Origin: Pseudonocardia autotrophica
Lineage (GTDB): Bacteria; Actinomycetota; Actinomycetes; Mycobacteriales; Pseudonocardiaceae
DNA: 64,000 nucleotides
Direction: 5' to 3'
Assembly: GCF_003945385.1 (NCBI RefSeq)
Contig: NZ_AP018920.1
Coordinates: forward strand, 3,410,001-3,474,000
The notes under the pieces are model-generated. The model was not told the DNA's origin. It searched no databases and saw only the letters and a list, made by a program, of their open reading frames with translations. Of the stretch, positions 26,608 to 35,228 are shown piece after piece. Both the position numbers and the translations under genes were made by a program. Positions within the stretch are counted from its first letter, which is position 1, and every line of letters starts with the position of its first letter.

Positions 26608-27696
26608 GTGCCCGAACAGCCCCGCCACGAACAGCCCCGCCACGAACAGGGTTGCACCGATCCCGACGCCGTCCTGGTGCTCTCCTTCGGCGGCCCGGAG
26701 GCCCCCGACGAGGTCCGGCCCTTCCTGGAGAACGTGACCCGGGGCCGCGGTGTGCCACCGGAACGGCTGGACGCGGTGGAGGAGCACTACCAGCACTTCG
26801 GCGGCGTCTCGCCGATCAACGCCCGGAACCGGGAGCTGGTCGCGGCGATCGCCGCCCGGACCGCGCTGCCGGTCTACTTCGGCAACCGCAACTGGCACCC
26901 GTTCGCCGAGGACGTGGTGCGCGACATGGCCCGTGACGGCGTCCGGCGGGCGCTGGTGTTCGCCACCAGCGCCTACGGCGGCTACTCGGCCTGCCGGCAG
27001 TACCACGAGGACATCGCCAGGGCCCAGGACGCGGTGGGCCCCTCGGCGCCGGAGCTGGTGAAGCTGCGGCACTTCCACGACCATCCCGAGTTCGTGCGCG
27101 CCAACGCCGACGCCGTCCGGGGCGCGCTGGAGCGGCTCCCCGCCGAGCAGCGGTCCGGTGCCCGGCTGGTGTTCACCGCGCACTCGATCCCGAACTCCGC
27201 CGACGCCGCCGCCGGGACCCCGGCCGACGGCGGGCACCGGTACTCCCGGCAGGTCGCCGAGGCGTCCGCGCTGGTCGCCGCGGAGCTGGGGATCGAGGAC
27301 TTCGACGTCGTCTGGCAGTCGCGCTCCGGGCCGCCGCAGGTGCCGTGGCTGGAGCCGGACGTGGTCGACCACATCGACGACCTGCACGCCAAGGGCGTCC
27401 CGGCGGTCGTCGTCGCCCCGGTGGGTTTCGTGTCGGATCACGTCGAGGTGATCTGGGACCTCGACAACGAGGCCGCGGAGCGGGCCGCCGAGCACGGCAT
27501 GGGGTTCGCCCGGGCGGCGACCGCCGGGCCGGATCCGCGGTTCGCCGACATGGTGATCGAGCTGGTCGCCGAGCATGCGCACGCGGCCGCACCGCGCCGG
27601 CTGGGCAGCGTTCCGGCCGCGGGATGCACGAGCAACGGCGTGCCGTGTGCGGTCGACTGCTGCCTGCCCCAGCGCCGCCCGGCCCGCCCGGCCTGA
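26608..27696 (+). CDS. hemH: Ferrochelatase (coproporphyrin-type, actinobacterial)
   Basis: 362 residues. It begins after a short Gln/His/Pro-rich leader with [26 protein letters not shown], strongly resembling M. tuberculosis Hem[10 protein letters not shown] contains the conserved His, and a late Glu lies in [12 protein letters not shown]. Actinobacterial members insert iron into coproporphyrin III. The C-terminus has cysteines ([16 protein letters not shown]) fitting the [2Fe-2S] cluster seen in several actinobacterial enzymes. GTG 26608 is preferred over a GTG overlapping inhA. A 15-nt tandem duplication encodes the [10 protein letters not shown] leader. Confidence 0.94.
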   Translation: MPEQPRHEQPRHEQGCTDPDAVLVLSFGGPEAPDEVRPFLENVTRGRGVPPERLDAVEEHYQHFGGVSPINARNRELVAAIAARTALPVYFGNRNWHPFAEDVVRDMARDGVRRALVFATSAYGGYSACRQYHEDIARAQDAVGPSAPELVKLRHFHDHPEFVRANADAVRGALERLPAEQRSGARLVFTAHSIPNSADAAAGTPADGGHRYSRQVAEASALVAAELGIEDFDVVWQSRSGPPQVPWLEPDVVDHIDDLHAKGVPAVVVAPVGFVSDHVEVIWDLDNEAAERAAEHGMGFARAATAGPDPRFADMVIELVAEHAHAAAPRRLGSVPAAGCTSNGVPCAVDCCLPQRRPARPA

Positions 27697-27725
27697 GCCC
27701 CGTCGGTCTCGGACCCGCCCGGCCC

Positions 27726-28364
27726 TCAGGTGCGGCGGATGCGGGCCAGGTGCGCCGGCTCGTCCACCCGGGAGCCGGCCGGCCGGCCGTAGGACGCCGA
27801 GACGGCGGCGGTGACGACGCCCCGGTAGGTCGTCCGGTCGACGGCCTCGACCGTCCAGTCCGGGGCATCGAACGCGGTCCGGATCTCCGACTCGTCGATC
27901 ACCGGGCCGAACTCGGGGCCGTCCCCGGTCCGGGCCAGCGCGAGCAGGTGCACGACGCCGCCGGAGCGGACCACCCGGGCCAGGCCGCGGGCGTAGCGCC
28001 GCTGGTCGCCGGCGTCGAACACGTGGAACAGGGCGCTGTCGAGGACCGTGTCGAAGGTGCCCAGCCCGGCCGGGTCGAGCGCGTCGGCGACGGTGAACCG
28101 GGCGTCCACCCCGGCTGCGGCGGCCCGTGCCCCGGCGCGCTCGACGGCGCTCGCGGACGCGTCCGCGCCGAGTACGTCGAGTCCGCGCCGGGCGAGCAGG
28201 ATCGTGTGCTCGCCCGCCCCGCAACCCAGGTCGAGCGTGCGGCCGGTGATCATCCCGGCGTCGGCGAGCGCGACGACGGCCGGCTGTGGCTCGCCGATCA
28301 CCCAGGGCGGGTCGCCGTCCCGGTAGGCCTGGTCGAACACGGTGACCGATGGTGTGACGTCCAT
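27726..28364 (-). CDS. Class I SAM-dependent methyltransferase
   Basis: 212 residues. The SAM-binding motif is LDLGCGAGEHTILLARRG, followed by VLGADAS (motif II) and FTVADALD. Small-molecule methyltransferase fold; the N-terminal FDQAYRDGDPPWVIGEPQP is typical of thiol/metalloid methyltransferase-like proteins in this superfamily. The substrate is unknown. GGAAGGGAG precedes the ATG. The upstream promoter (28388-28418) has the long 19-bp spacer and dyad characteristic of MerR-family control, which would fit a stress or metal/thiol-reactive signal. Confidence 0.85.
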   Translation of the reverse strand: MDVTPSVTVFDQAYRDGDPPWVIGEPQPAVVALADAGMITGRTLDLGCGAGEHTILLARRGLDVLGADASASAVERAGARAAAAGVDARFTVADALDPAGLGTFDTVLDSALFHVFDAGDQRRYARGLARVVRSGGVVHLLALARTGDGPEFGPVIDESEIRTAFDAPDWTVEAVDRTTYRGVVTAAVSASYGRPAGSRVDEPAHLARIRRT

Positions 28365-28387
28365 GATGTGCTCCCTTCCAGGAGCCA

Positions 28388-28418
28388 GGCTCGTACCTGA
28401 ATCCGGGTCGAGGTCAAG
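28388..28418 (-). promoter_or_regulatory. MerR-type promoter ahead of methyltransferase
   Basis: On the minus strand, TTGACC (28418-28413) and GAGCCT (28393-28388) are 19 bp apart. Most of the spacer and the -35 are covered by the imperfect dyad ACCTGAATCCGGGTCGAGGT (28396-28415). A 19-bp spacer with a central dyad is the hallmark of MerR/SoxR-activated promoters. No merR gene is adjacent; one lies at 36924. Confidence 0.45.
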
Positions 28419-28487
28419 GTGTGACTCCGATTACCCGTTTCGCCCCGAAGTTGAGATTTGTCCGGATGTTCGGTGGGCTGTGCGACC

Positions 28488-30080
28488 ATGTCGTCTCCCC
28501 ACGGCGGGGCCACGAGCCCGCCGCCAGCCGATGTCCTCGCCGCGCCCCCGCAACCCGGGATGCTCGGGGCGGTCGAGGACGCCATCAACTCCGTGTTCGA
28601 TCCGGTCGCCTCGACCCTGTCGAGCATCGTCTTCTACGAGGTCTCGATCTTCGGGACCGACTTCCCCTGGATCGTCGGCTGGCTGGTGCTGGCCGGGATC
28701 ATCTTCACCCTCTACTTCGGCTTCATCCAGTTCCGGTCCTGGTCGCTGGCGATCAAGATCGTGCTCGGGAAGTACACGCGTAAGGACGAGCCCGGCGAGG
28801 TCAGCCACTTCCAAGCGCTGACCTCGGCGATGTCCGGCACGGTGGGGCTGGGCAACATCGCGGGGGTCGGGCTGGCCGTGACCCTCGGCGGGCCCGGCGC
28901 GACGTTCTGGATGATCATCGCCGGGCTGCTCGGGATGGTCACGAAGTTCGTCGAGTGCACCCTCGGCGTCAAGTACCGGGAGACGCACGCCGACGGGACG
29001 GTGTCCGGCGGACCGATGCACTACCTGCGGCGCGGGATCGCCGAGCGCTTCCCGAACCGGTTCGGGAAGGTCGTGGGCTCGGTGCTGGCCGGCGGCGCCG
29101 CCGTGACGATCCTGTTCTTCGGCGTCGCCGGCGGGAACATGTTCCAGGCCAACCAGACCTACGCCCACCTCAGGGACGTGACCGGCGGCGACGACGGCAT
29201 GCTCGGCAGCGCCGGTGCCGCCCTGATCTTCGGTCTGGTCCTCGCCGCGGTGGTCGGCGCGGTCGTGATCGGCGGGATCAAGTCGATCGGCCGGGTCACC
29301 TCCCGGCTGGTCCCCGCGATGGCGCTCATGTACTGCCTGGCCTGCCTGGTCGTGATCGCCGTGAACATCGCGGAGGTCCCGAACGCGGTCGGCCTGATCG
29401 TCTCCGGTGCCTTCACCCCGGAGGGCGTCGCCGGCGGCGCGCTGGGCGCGCTGATCGTCGGCTTCCAGCGTGCGGCGTTCTCGAACGAGGCGGGACTGGG
29501 GTCGGCGCCGATCGCGCACTCCGCGGTGAAGACGAAGGACCCGGTCACCGAGGGCTACGTCGCGCTGCTCGAGCCGTTCATCGACACCGTGATCATCTGC
29601 ACCATGACGGCGCTGGCGATCACGGTGGCGGGCACCCAGTTCTACGCGACCGCACGGGAGGAGGCGTTCCTCTCCGGCGGATCGGAGGTGGCCGACGGGG
29701 TCACCGTGACGTCGGACGCGTTCGCCTCGGTGCTGCCCTGGTTCCCGTGGGTGCTGGCGCTGGCCGTGGTGCTGTTCGCCGTCTCCACGATGATCACCTG
29801 GGGCTACTACGGGCAGAAGGCGTGGACGCACCTGTTCGGCCGCAGCCTGCTGAGCGAGCGGATCTACTTCACGATCTACTGCACGTTCGCGGTCGTCGGC
29901 TCGGTGCTGACACTCGGGGCGGTCGTCGACTTCGTCGACGCGGTGCTGTTCCTGCTCGCCCTGTTCAACATCGCCGGGCTGTACCTGCTGGCCCCGGTGG
30001 TCAAGCGCGAGGTGCGGGCGTTCCGGGCGAAGCTGCGCAGCGGCGAGGTGCGTGAGCTGGAGCCGTCCGAACGGGACTGA
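28488..30080 (+). CDS. AGCS-family sodium:alanine/glycine symporter
   Basis: 530 residues, about ten or eleven membrane segments. The family signature ALTSAMSGTVGLGNIAGVGLA is present, as are GGPGATFWMIIAGLLGMVTKFVECTLG and RAAFSNEAGLGSAPIAHSA. It imports alanine or glycine with sodium. ATG 28488 is used; the frame is open slightly further upstream. The N-terminal 30 residues are hydrophilic. The start region is divergent from the methyltransferase. Confidence 0.92.
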   Translation: MSSPHGGATSPPPADVLAAPPQPGMLGAVEDAINSVFDPVASTLSSIVFYEVSIFGTDFPWIVGWLVLAGIIFTLYFGFIQFRSWSLAIKIVLGKYTRKDEPGEVSHFQALTSAMSGTVGLGNIAGVGLAVTLGGPGATFWMIIAGLLGMVTKFVECTLGVKYRETHADGTVSGGPMHYLRRGIAERFPNRFGKVVGSVLAGGAAVTILFFGVAGGNMFQANQTYAHLRDVTGGDDGMLGSAGAALIFGLVLAAVVGAVVIGGIKSIGRVTSRLVPAMALMYCLACLVVIAVNIAEVPNAVGLIVSGAFTPEGVAGGALGALIVGFQRAAFSNEAGLGSAPIAHSAVKTKDPVTEGYVALLEPFIDTVIICTMTALAITVAGTQFYATAREEAFLSGGSEVADGVTVTSDAFASVLPWFPWVLALAVVLFAVSTMITWGYYGQKAWTHLFGRSLLSERIYFTIYCTFAVVGSVLTLGAVVDFVDAVLFLLALFNIAGLYLLAPVVKREVRAFRAKLRSGEVRELEPSERD

Positions 30081-30111
30081 GCGGGACCGAGTGCTCCGGT
30101 CACCGGGCTCG

Positions 30112-31395
30112 TCAGCGATCCTGACCCGGGTCGGTGACCAGCCCGGTGACCAGGTCGGCTGCGCTCCCCGAGCGGGAGCGCAGCGACCGGTCGTAGTGCC
30201 GGGTGGTGGCGATGCTGGCGTGCCCGACGTCGGCCTGCACGTGCTGGATCGGCGCGCCGGCCTCCAGCGCGAGGGTCACGTACGCGTGCCGCAGGGCGTG
30301 CGGGTGCACCCGGTCCTCGACGTCGGCGAGCTCCGGACCGCCGTTGCGGGCGATCCGGCGCAGCAACAGGTAGAGATCGTGCCGGGAGCAGCGGCCGCCG
30401 TCGCGGGTCGCGAGCATCGGCGAGCGGCCGGCCCCGGTGCCGCGGGCGGGCAGCAGATCGCCGTACTCGCGGTCGCGCAGCAACAGGTACCCGGTGAGGG
30501 CGTCCACGCAGGCGTCGCCGGGGAACACCTCGCGGACGGTGCCGCCCTTCCCGCGGACCCGCAGCACCCGCTCCCCGCCGGTGACGACCAGGTCGTCCCG
30601 GTCCATCCCGGTCACCTCGGAGATCCGCAGGCCCAGGCACAGCAGCGCGACGAACGCGACGGCCCGCCGGGCGTAGAGCTCGCGGTGCCGGGTCCGGTTG
30701 GGCAGTGCCGCCGCGGACGTCCACAGTGCCCGGACCTGGGCGGCGGTGAGCCGGATCGTCGGGGACGGGTCGCGGGAGGTCCCGGTCAACCCGAGCCGCC
30801 CGCGGTGCAACGCTGCCGGGTTGCCGTCGACGATGCCGTGCTCGGCCAGGAACGCGTAGAACGCCGACACCGTCGACAGCATCCTGGCCCGGGTACGTTT
30901 CCCGGCACCGGCGGCGTCGAGGGCGTGCAGCCAGGTGGTCACGTGCGCGGCCGTCACGGTGCGCGGGTCCAGTGTGTGGCCCGCGCACCAGCGGAAGAAC
31001 GCCAGGTGGTGCAGCCGTCCGCGGCGGGCCGGCGGGGGAGTGCCGGTGCCCGGACGGGCCGGGGTCCGCGGCTCGGCACCGGTGACGGCGTCGGCCCACC
31101 CGGGCGGCAGGCCGAGCGCGTAGGCGTAGGTCCGCCGGGTCTGTGCGGTGCCGTACCCGGCCAGCCAGCGGGCGACGAGCGCGCGCAGCGCGCCGGGATC
31201 GTCGACCCCCGGCCAGTCGGTGTCGGGTTCGGCGTGCGGACCCGGCACCGGTGGCCCGGGCCTCGACGGCTCCGGCACCGTCGACTCCGGCACCGTCGAC
31301 TCCGGCATCGACGGCTGCGGCATCGCCGGCTCGGGTGTCGGTGGCCCGGTACGCCGGCCGAGCGCGGCGAGCACGAGTGCGGCGGGATCGCTCAT
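30112..31395 (-). CDS. Tyrosine recombinase/integrase, no associated mobile element
   Basis: 427 residues. A Pro-rich N-terminal 60 residues with short repeats (MPESTVPESTVPEP) precedes a SAM-like core-binding domain (about 65-210), then the catalytic domain. Catalytic residues are all visible: Arg in LRISEVTG, Lys in VRGKGG, His-x-x-Arg in HPHALRHAY, His in GHASIATT and Tyr in RHYDRS. Likely active. No excisionase, tRNA, flanking direct repeat or phage genes are near, so it may be a leftover of an element or a domesticated recombinase. Confidence 0.88.
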   Translation of the reverse strand: MSDPAALVLAALGRRTGPPTPEPAMPQPSMPESTVPESTVPEPSRPGPPVPGPHAEPDTDWPGVDDPGALRALVARWLAGYGTAQTRRTYAYALGLPPGWADAVTGAEPRTPARPGTGTPPPARRGRLHHLAFFRWCAGHTLDPRTVTAAHVTTWLHALDAAGAGKRTRARMLSTVSAFYAFLAEHGIVDGNPAALHRGRLGLTGTSRDPSPTIRLTAAQVRALWTSAAALPNRTRHRELYARRAVAFVALLCLGLRISEVTGMDRDDLVVTGGERVLRVRGKGGTVREVFPGDACVDALTGYLLLRDREYGDLLPARGTGAGRSPMLATRDGGRCSRHDLYLLLRRIARNGGPELADVEDRVHPHALRHAYVTLALEAGAPIQHVQADVGHASIATTRHYDRSLRSRSGSAADLVTGLVTDPGQDR

Positions 31396-31482
31396 CGCCG
31401 CTGATCGTGCCGGAGAACCGCACCGGGGCCGGGACCGACACGGCTCTCCCCGGCCCCGGCCGCCGCCCGGACGGGCACCGGA

Positions 31483-32604
31483 TCAGCTGTTCAGGGAGTA
31501 ACTACGGACCCAGTCGACCTCGATCTGCGCCGGCCGGTACGGGCCGGTGCCGTGGAACCCGTCGAGCTGGATCTTCAGCGCCCCGGACGGCATGTCCTGG
31601 ATGTTCTGCCGGCCCGGCCGGGCCCCGCCGGAGAAGCGGAACCATTCCTTGCCGTCGATGAAGCCCTTGACGTGCTGCGGTGTCCACTCGAAGGCGATGT
31701 TGTGCCACTCCGACAGCGGCGCACCACAGTTCTTCTCGCGGGCGAACTCCTGCTGCACCTGGCCCGGTGCGTGCGGGTAGTGGATGAAGGCCTCGGCGCA
31801 GGGCGCACCGGGGATGCTGTTCTCCAGGAAGTCGTACTCGCCGTCCTGGGGCCAGCGGTTCGAACTCGGCCAGACGATGAACACCGGGTGGTAGCGGTGC
31901 GCCGCGGTGCCGGTGTCGGTCGACCGCACCCGCATCTCCCAGCGGCCGTAGCGCTGGTCGAGGCGGGATCCGAGCCATCCGGTGTCGCCGTTGGCGAGGC
32001 CGGTCTGGATCAGCTTCCCGTCCCGGACGGTGGAGCGGCTCGCGCAGCGGCGGCCGTTGCCGTCGTGGCCGGGCCAGCACTCCGCCGCGGTCACCCACTT
32101 CTCGGGGGACGGCGGACCGGTGTAGTCGAACTCGTCGCTGCCCAGCGGGATCGGCGTACCCCAACCGTGCCGGACGGCCGCGGTGGTTCCGTCCTCGCCG
32201 ACCGGCGGTTCCGGTTCCGGCTCGGGTGTGGGCGGGCCACCGGTGGTGGGCGGATTGGCGGCCAGCCAGTCGAGCCCCGCGTTGATCCGGGCCTGCCCGG
32301 CGGTGATCTCCGCCTGGCCCGCGCTGACCTGCGCCCGGCCCGCGGTGACCTTGTCCTGCCCGGCGGCGACCTGTGCCTGGCCGGCGGCGACCTGATCCCG
32401 GCCGGCGGTGATCTCGGCCTGGCCGGCGGCGACCTGCTTCTGCCCCGCGGTGACGGCGGCGATCGCCTGCTGCTGGGTGGTGATCGGCGGCAGATCCTCC
32501 TGCGCCGAGGCCTCCGAGCTACCGAGCCCGACCGTGCCGACACCGATCATGACGACCGCGGCACCCCCGGCCAGCGCACGACGCCAGGTCACGACGCCGC
32601 CCAT
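31483..32604 (-). CDS. Secreted GH16-family glycoside hydrolase with heptad-repeat N-domain
   Basis: 373 residues. A signal peptide (RRALAGGAAVVMIGVGTVGLG, cleavage near SEASAQ) is followed by about 65 residues of 7-residue repeats (VAAGQAQ type), a Pro/Glu linker, then a GH16 beta-jelly-roll. The catalytic ExDxxE motif is EYDFLE. GH16 enzymes cut beta-1,3/1,4-glucans, agarose, carrageenan or related polymers outside the cell. The ATG 32604 is chosen because the signal peptide begins there; the open frame runs on to 32802 without homology. The leader RNA appears folded (32718-32789). Confidence 0.88.
   Translation of the reverse strand: MGGVVTWRRALAGGAAVVMIGVGTVGLGSSEASAQEDLPPITTQQQAIAAVTAGQKQVAAGQAEITAGRDQVAAGQAQVAAGQDKVTAGRAQVSAGQAEITAGQARINAGLDWLAANPPTTGGPPTPEPEPEPPVGEDGTTAAVRHGWGTPIPLGSDEFDYTGPPSPEKWVTAAECWPGHDGNGRRCASRSTVRDGKLIQTGLANGDTGWLGSRLDQRYGRWEMRVRSTDTGTAAHRYHPVFIVWPSSNRWPQDGEYDFLENSIPGAPCAEAFIHYPHAPGQVQQEFAREKNCGAPLSEWHNIAFEWTPQHVKGFIDGKEWFRFSGGARPGRQNIQDMPSGALKIQLDGFHGTGPYRPAQIEVDWVRSYSLNS
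32291..32458. repeat. 21-bp tandem repeat in GH16 gene, 8 units
   Basis: Eight 21-bp units (consensus gcctggccggcggygacctgc) encode the seven-residue AGQ repeats of the secreted GH16 protein. Units are degenerate but in register and keep the frame. Confidence 0.85.
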
Positions 32605-32657
32605 GGCGTCGTGACCGTCCGGCGTCGACCCGGTGGCCCGATCGGGTCCGTTCCGTA

Positions 32658-32677
32658 CCGGACGCGTGAGCGTCCGG
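32658..32677. promoter_or_regulatory. Hairpin CCGGACGC-GTGA-GCGTCCGG in GH16 leader
   Basis: A perfect 8-bp stem with a GTGA tetraloop, 54 nt upstream of the GH16 start and inside the same predicted leader. Role unknown. Confidence 0.4.
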
Positions 32678-32717
32678 GCAGCACAGCAGTACCCTGGTGC
32701 ATGTCGACTCCTGAGGT

Positions 32718-32789
32718 CGGCAGTCGCAGGAACCTCGACGGGTGTGTCCGCACCCGTCGAGGCTGCCCAACGGCGAGCGACGACTGCCG
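32718..32789 (-). ncRNA. Candidate structured 5' leader of GH16 gene
   Basis: Nested pairing: the outer stem CGGCAGTCG (32718-32726) with CGACTGCCG (32781-32789), and an inner 12-bp stem CCTCGACGGGTG (32733-32744) with CACCCGTCGAGG (32751-32762) closed by a 6-nt loop. The predicted GH16 transcript would start at about 32787, right at the outer stem. It could alternatively act as the terminator of the gene at 32881-33510. I do not recognise a known riboswitch class. Confidence 0.45.
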
Positions 32790-32793
32790 AGGG

Positions 32794-32814
32794 AACGTAC
32801 ACCGGACGGGTGTA
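32794..32814 (-). promoter_or_regulatory. GH16 promoter with overlapping operator-like dyad
   Basis: Minus-strand TACGTT (32799-32794) is a plausible -10. The dyad TACACC-GGACG-GGTGTA (32798-32814) overlaps its upstream edge. A repressor bound there would block the promoter. The regulator is not identifiable here. Confidence 0.45.
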
Positions 32815-32880
32815 AGGGGTCCTTGGACGCGGCGGCGGCGTGCCGTGATTTTCGTCGATCCCGCAGAAGTGGCGGCTGTG

Positions 32881-33510
32881 CTATCGCGGCGGCGCGGAGA
32901 TCAGGAACTCCAACCCGGGGCCGGCGAGCTCGTCCCGGGCCGTCGCCCGCCCGGACAGGGTGAGAAGCAGCGCGAGCGCGGTCCCGGTGACCTCGGCGCC
33001 GGAGCCGATCGACAGCTCCGTGTCGGTCGCGGTGAACCGGGCCACGGCGGTCAGCTCCCGGCCGCCGCCGAACGATGCCGGTGTCCTGGCCTGGTACTCC
33101 AGCGCCGGGACGACCGCGTCGAGCGGGTGGTTCCGCCGGACGCCGAGCGGCCGCCGGACGTCCTCGCCGTGCACGATCTCCTCGACCAGCCGGGTGGCCC
33201 GGTCCACCGGCGGGCCGCTGGTGCGGGTCGCCACCTGCGCGAGCCGTGCCAGCGTCGCGGCACCGGTGGCCCGCCGCTGCCGGGCGACGCCACGGGCGTT
33301 GAGCCGGTCGAAGTCGAAGCGGGCGCGGACCAGGTCCGCGACGAAGCCGGCACGCGTCGTGCAGGCGCTGTCGACCAGGTGCGCGACGACGTCGTGCACC
33401 GTCCAGCCCGGACACGACGACGGCAGCTCCCAGCGGTCCTCGTCGAGACCGGTGAGGTCCGCGACGAGGGCCGCCCGCTCGGCGTGCACCAGCGCCCACA
33501 GCTCGTCCAT
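32881..33510 (-). CDS. Maleylpyruvate isomerase family (TIGR03083, mycothiol-type DinB-like) protein
   Basis: 209 residues. The N-terminal DinB-like helical bundle has ERAALVADLTGLDEDRW, SSCPGWTVHDVVAHLVDSA and EIVHGEDVRRPLG; the three His of the VAHL, EIVHGEDV and neighbouring helix positions resemble the metal site of mycothiol-dependent maleylpyruvate isomerase. Most TIGR03083 members are uncharacterised and are presumed to use mycothiol, the actinobacterial thiol. GGAGGAGA precedes the ATG. It stands alone on its strand between the GH16 gene and the Rv1476-like gene. Confidence 0.85.
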   Translation of the reverse strand: MDELWALVHAERAALVADLTGLDEDRWELPSSCPGWTVHDVVAHLVDSACTTRAGFVADLVRARFDFDRLNARGVARQRRATGAATLARLAQVATRTSGPPVDRATRLVEEIVHGEDVRRPLGVRRNHPLDAVVPALEYQARTPASFGGGRELTAVARFTATDTELSIGSGAEVTGTALALLLTLSGRATARDELAGPGLEFLISAPPR

Positions 33511-33588
33511 GACGTGTCTCCTCCGGTCGTGTCCGTCGGGAGGGGAGACCGGTGCGGTGGGGGTGGACTCATCGGTCCCGGCCCGGAC

Positions 33589-34338
33589 TCAGGGGCGGGT
33601 CGCGAGATCCAGCGCCTGGACCCGGTCGTGCAGCGCGCGGACCCTGGTGGCGAGCGTGTTCGCCGCGCGGCGGTCGCGCGGGTCCTGCTCGACCTCGTGC
33701 ACCACGTCCCGGTACTCGACGGCGACCGTGCTGTACTCGGTGCCCAGCCCGGCGTCCTCGAGCAGCGCGGTCCGCGACTCGATGGACAACACCTCGTCGG
33801 CCATCTCGGCGACCTCGGCGCGCAGCCGCTCACCCTCCGCGGCGAGCGCCGCGGCGTCCCGGCGGCGCCTGCGCCGCAGCTCCCACCATCGCCCGCCGCC
33901 CGCGACGAGTGCGACCAGCAGCACCGCGACGATGCCGATGCCCAGCCACGGCGGGCCGGGATCGGTGAGCTCGCCGACGAACTGCTCGGTGGCCTGCACG
34001 TCGCTGCCGGGGAGCCCGTCGACGAACTGGTCGACGTTGCCGTAGGTGTCGCTGGCCGCCGCGGTGTACTCCGGGCTGAGCACCAGCACGGTGCCGCCGC
34101 GCTCGGACCGGACGGCGTTCGCCAGCTCGATCAGCTCGGCCTGGCCGTCGGCCTGCGGGACGACCACCACCGACAGCGCGAGATCGTGTTCCGCGGCGGC
34201 CGACTCGACGACAGCGGCGAGCTCGCTCTGGTCGCCCGGGGCGGCCACCCCGTTGTCGGCGAGATCATCGAGGATCGCGTCGGTGTTCTGCGGCTGGAGG
34301 TACAGCACGCCGTGCAACGGTGTCCGACCAGGCATCAT
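33589..34338 (-). CDS. Rv1476-family membrane protein
   Basis: 249 residues. The N-terminal extracytoplasmic domain (about 1-120, LHGVLYLQPQNTDAILDDLADNGVAAP) resembles TPM-like proteins with GTVLVLSPEY. One membrane helix follows (WLGIGIVAVLLVALVAGG), then a basic stretch and a cytoplasmic coiled coil. By architecture it matches the Rv1476 family encoded beside ripA and moxR1 in mycobacteria. GAGG lies 6 nt before the first of two consecutive ATG codons. Here it is 6 kb downstream of hemH, which implies rearrangement. Confidence 0.75.
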   Translation of the reverse strand: MMPGRTPLHGVLYLQPQNTDAILDDLADNGVAAPGDQSELAAVVESAAAEHDLALSVVVVPQADGQAELIELANAVRSERGGTVLVLSPEYTAAASDTYGNVDQFVDGLPGSDVQATEQFVGELTDPGPPWLGIGIVAVLLVALVAGGGRWWELRRRRRRDAAALAAEGERLRAEVAEMADEVLSIESRTALLEDAGLGTEYSTVAVEYRDVVHEVEQDPRDRRAANTLATRVRALHDRVQALDLATRP

Positions 34339-34377
34339 GTGGTCCTCATGACGGGTTCGTGAGCGGAGGGGGAGCGG

Positions 34378-35208
34378 GTGCGGGAACGGTACGTCAGGGC
34401 GCCTGACGGCATGAAGTGGGTGGTCGGGCGCAAGTTCCTGCTCGGCCCCCCGCGCTATCGCGGGTTCCGGTTCGGGATGGGCGGCGGCGACCGGTACTTC
34501 GAGCCGCCCACCCGGAGCACCGCCGAGGGGGCCGATGCCCAGGAGGCTCGATCGGAGCGTCCGCGAGTGGTGCGTGACCGGCCGGCGCCGGACCACACGG
34601 TCGACCGTGAGCCTCCGGTCCGGTACCGCGACGTCGACAGCCACTGGCACCGGCCGCGCGGTCGTTCGGTGCCGATCATCCTGCCGACCGGCCGCAGCGG
34701 CGGCGGCTGGAGCGGTGGTGGATCGTCCGGTGGCGGGAGCCGCGGCTCCTCCGGGGGCGGCAACCGCGGCGGGATCGGCGGCGGGAACCGGGGCGGCAGC
34801 GGCGGTGGCAACCGTGGCGGTGGTGGCGGCGGGGGAGCCGGCGGTGCGGGGGCGGTGCTGGCCGGGGCCGGTGGCGCCGGCGCGATGCTGATCAAGGTCC
34901 TGTGGTGGGTACTGATCGTGGCGGCGATCGGGGCCGCGGTGTTCCTGGCGGTCTTCGTCGTGATCCCCGGGATCCTGCTCGGCCTGCAGTTCCTGCTCAT
35001 CGGGCTGCTGATCGGCTGGCGGGCGATGACCGGACGGCCGTGGGTGGTGGAGGCCCGGGAGAACCGGGCCGCGCCGCTGATCCAGGCCTGGGAGGTCACC
35101 GGCTGGAAGGAGAGCGGCCGGGTGCGCGACGAGGTCGCGGAGGCGCTGCGGCGCGGGGAGGAGCCGCGGCCGGCCGGGGCGGTGGCGGTCGACGTCAGCG
35201 GGTCCTGA
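34378..35208 (+). CDS. Glycine-rich membrane protein of unknown function
   Basis: 276 residues. The conserved-looking start is MRERYVRAPDGMKWVVGRKF with RYRGFRFGMGGGDRYFE. A low-complexity Gly/Ser/Asn segment covers residues about 105-160, two membrane helices lie at about 170-215, and a C-terminal tail carries RPWVVEARENRAAPLIQAWEV. The N-terminal 100 residues are basic and cytoplasmic by the positive-inside rule. It is divergent from the Rv1476-like gene with 39 nt between starts. I do not recognise a characterised family. Confidence 0.75.
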   Translation: MRERYVRAPDGMKWVVGRKFLLGPPRYRGFRFGMGGGDRYFEPPTRSTAEGADAQEARSERPRVVRDRPAPDHTVDREPPVRYRDVDSHWHRPRGRSVPIILPTGRSGGGWSGGGSSGGGSRGSSGGGNRGGIGGGNRGGSGGGNRGGGGGGGAGGAGAVLAGAGGAGAMLIKVLWWVLIVAAIGAAVFLAVFVVIPGILLGLQFLLIGLLIGWRAMTGRPWVVEARENRAAPLIQAWEVTGWKESGRVRDEVAEALRRGEEPRPAGAVAVDVSGS

Positions 35209-35228
35209 GAGCCGGCGGGCCGCGCGGA

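Noticed and set aside
30112..31395. Prophage or integrative element
   Set aside because: Only an integrase is present; no structural, replication or excision genes and no visible attachment repeats.
32718..32789. c-di-AMP (ydaO) riboswitch ahead of a wall-active enzyme
   Set aside because: Considered because of gene context, but I could not find the conserved ydaO core sequence blocks.
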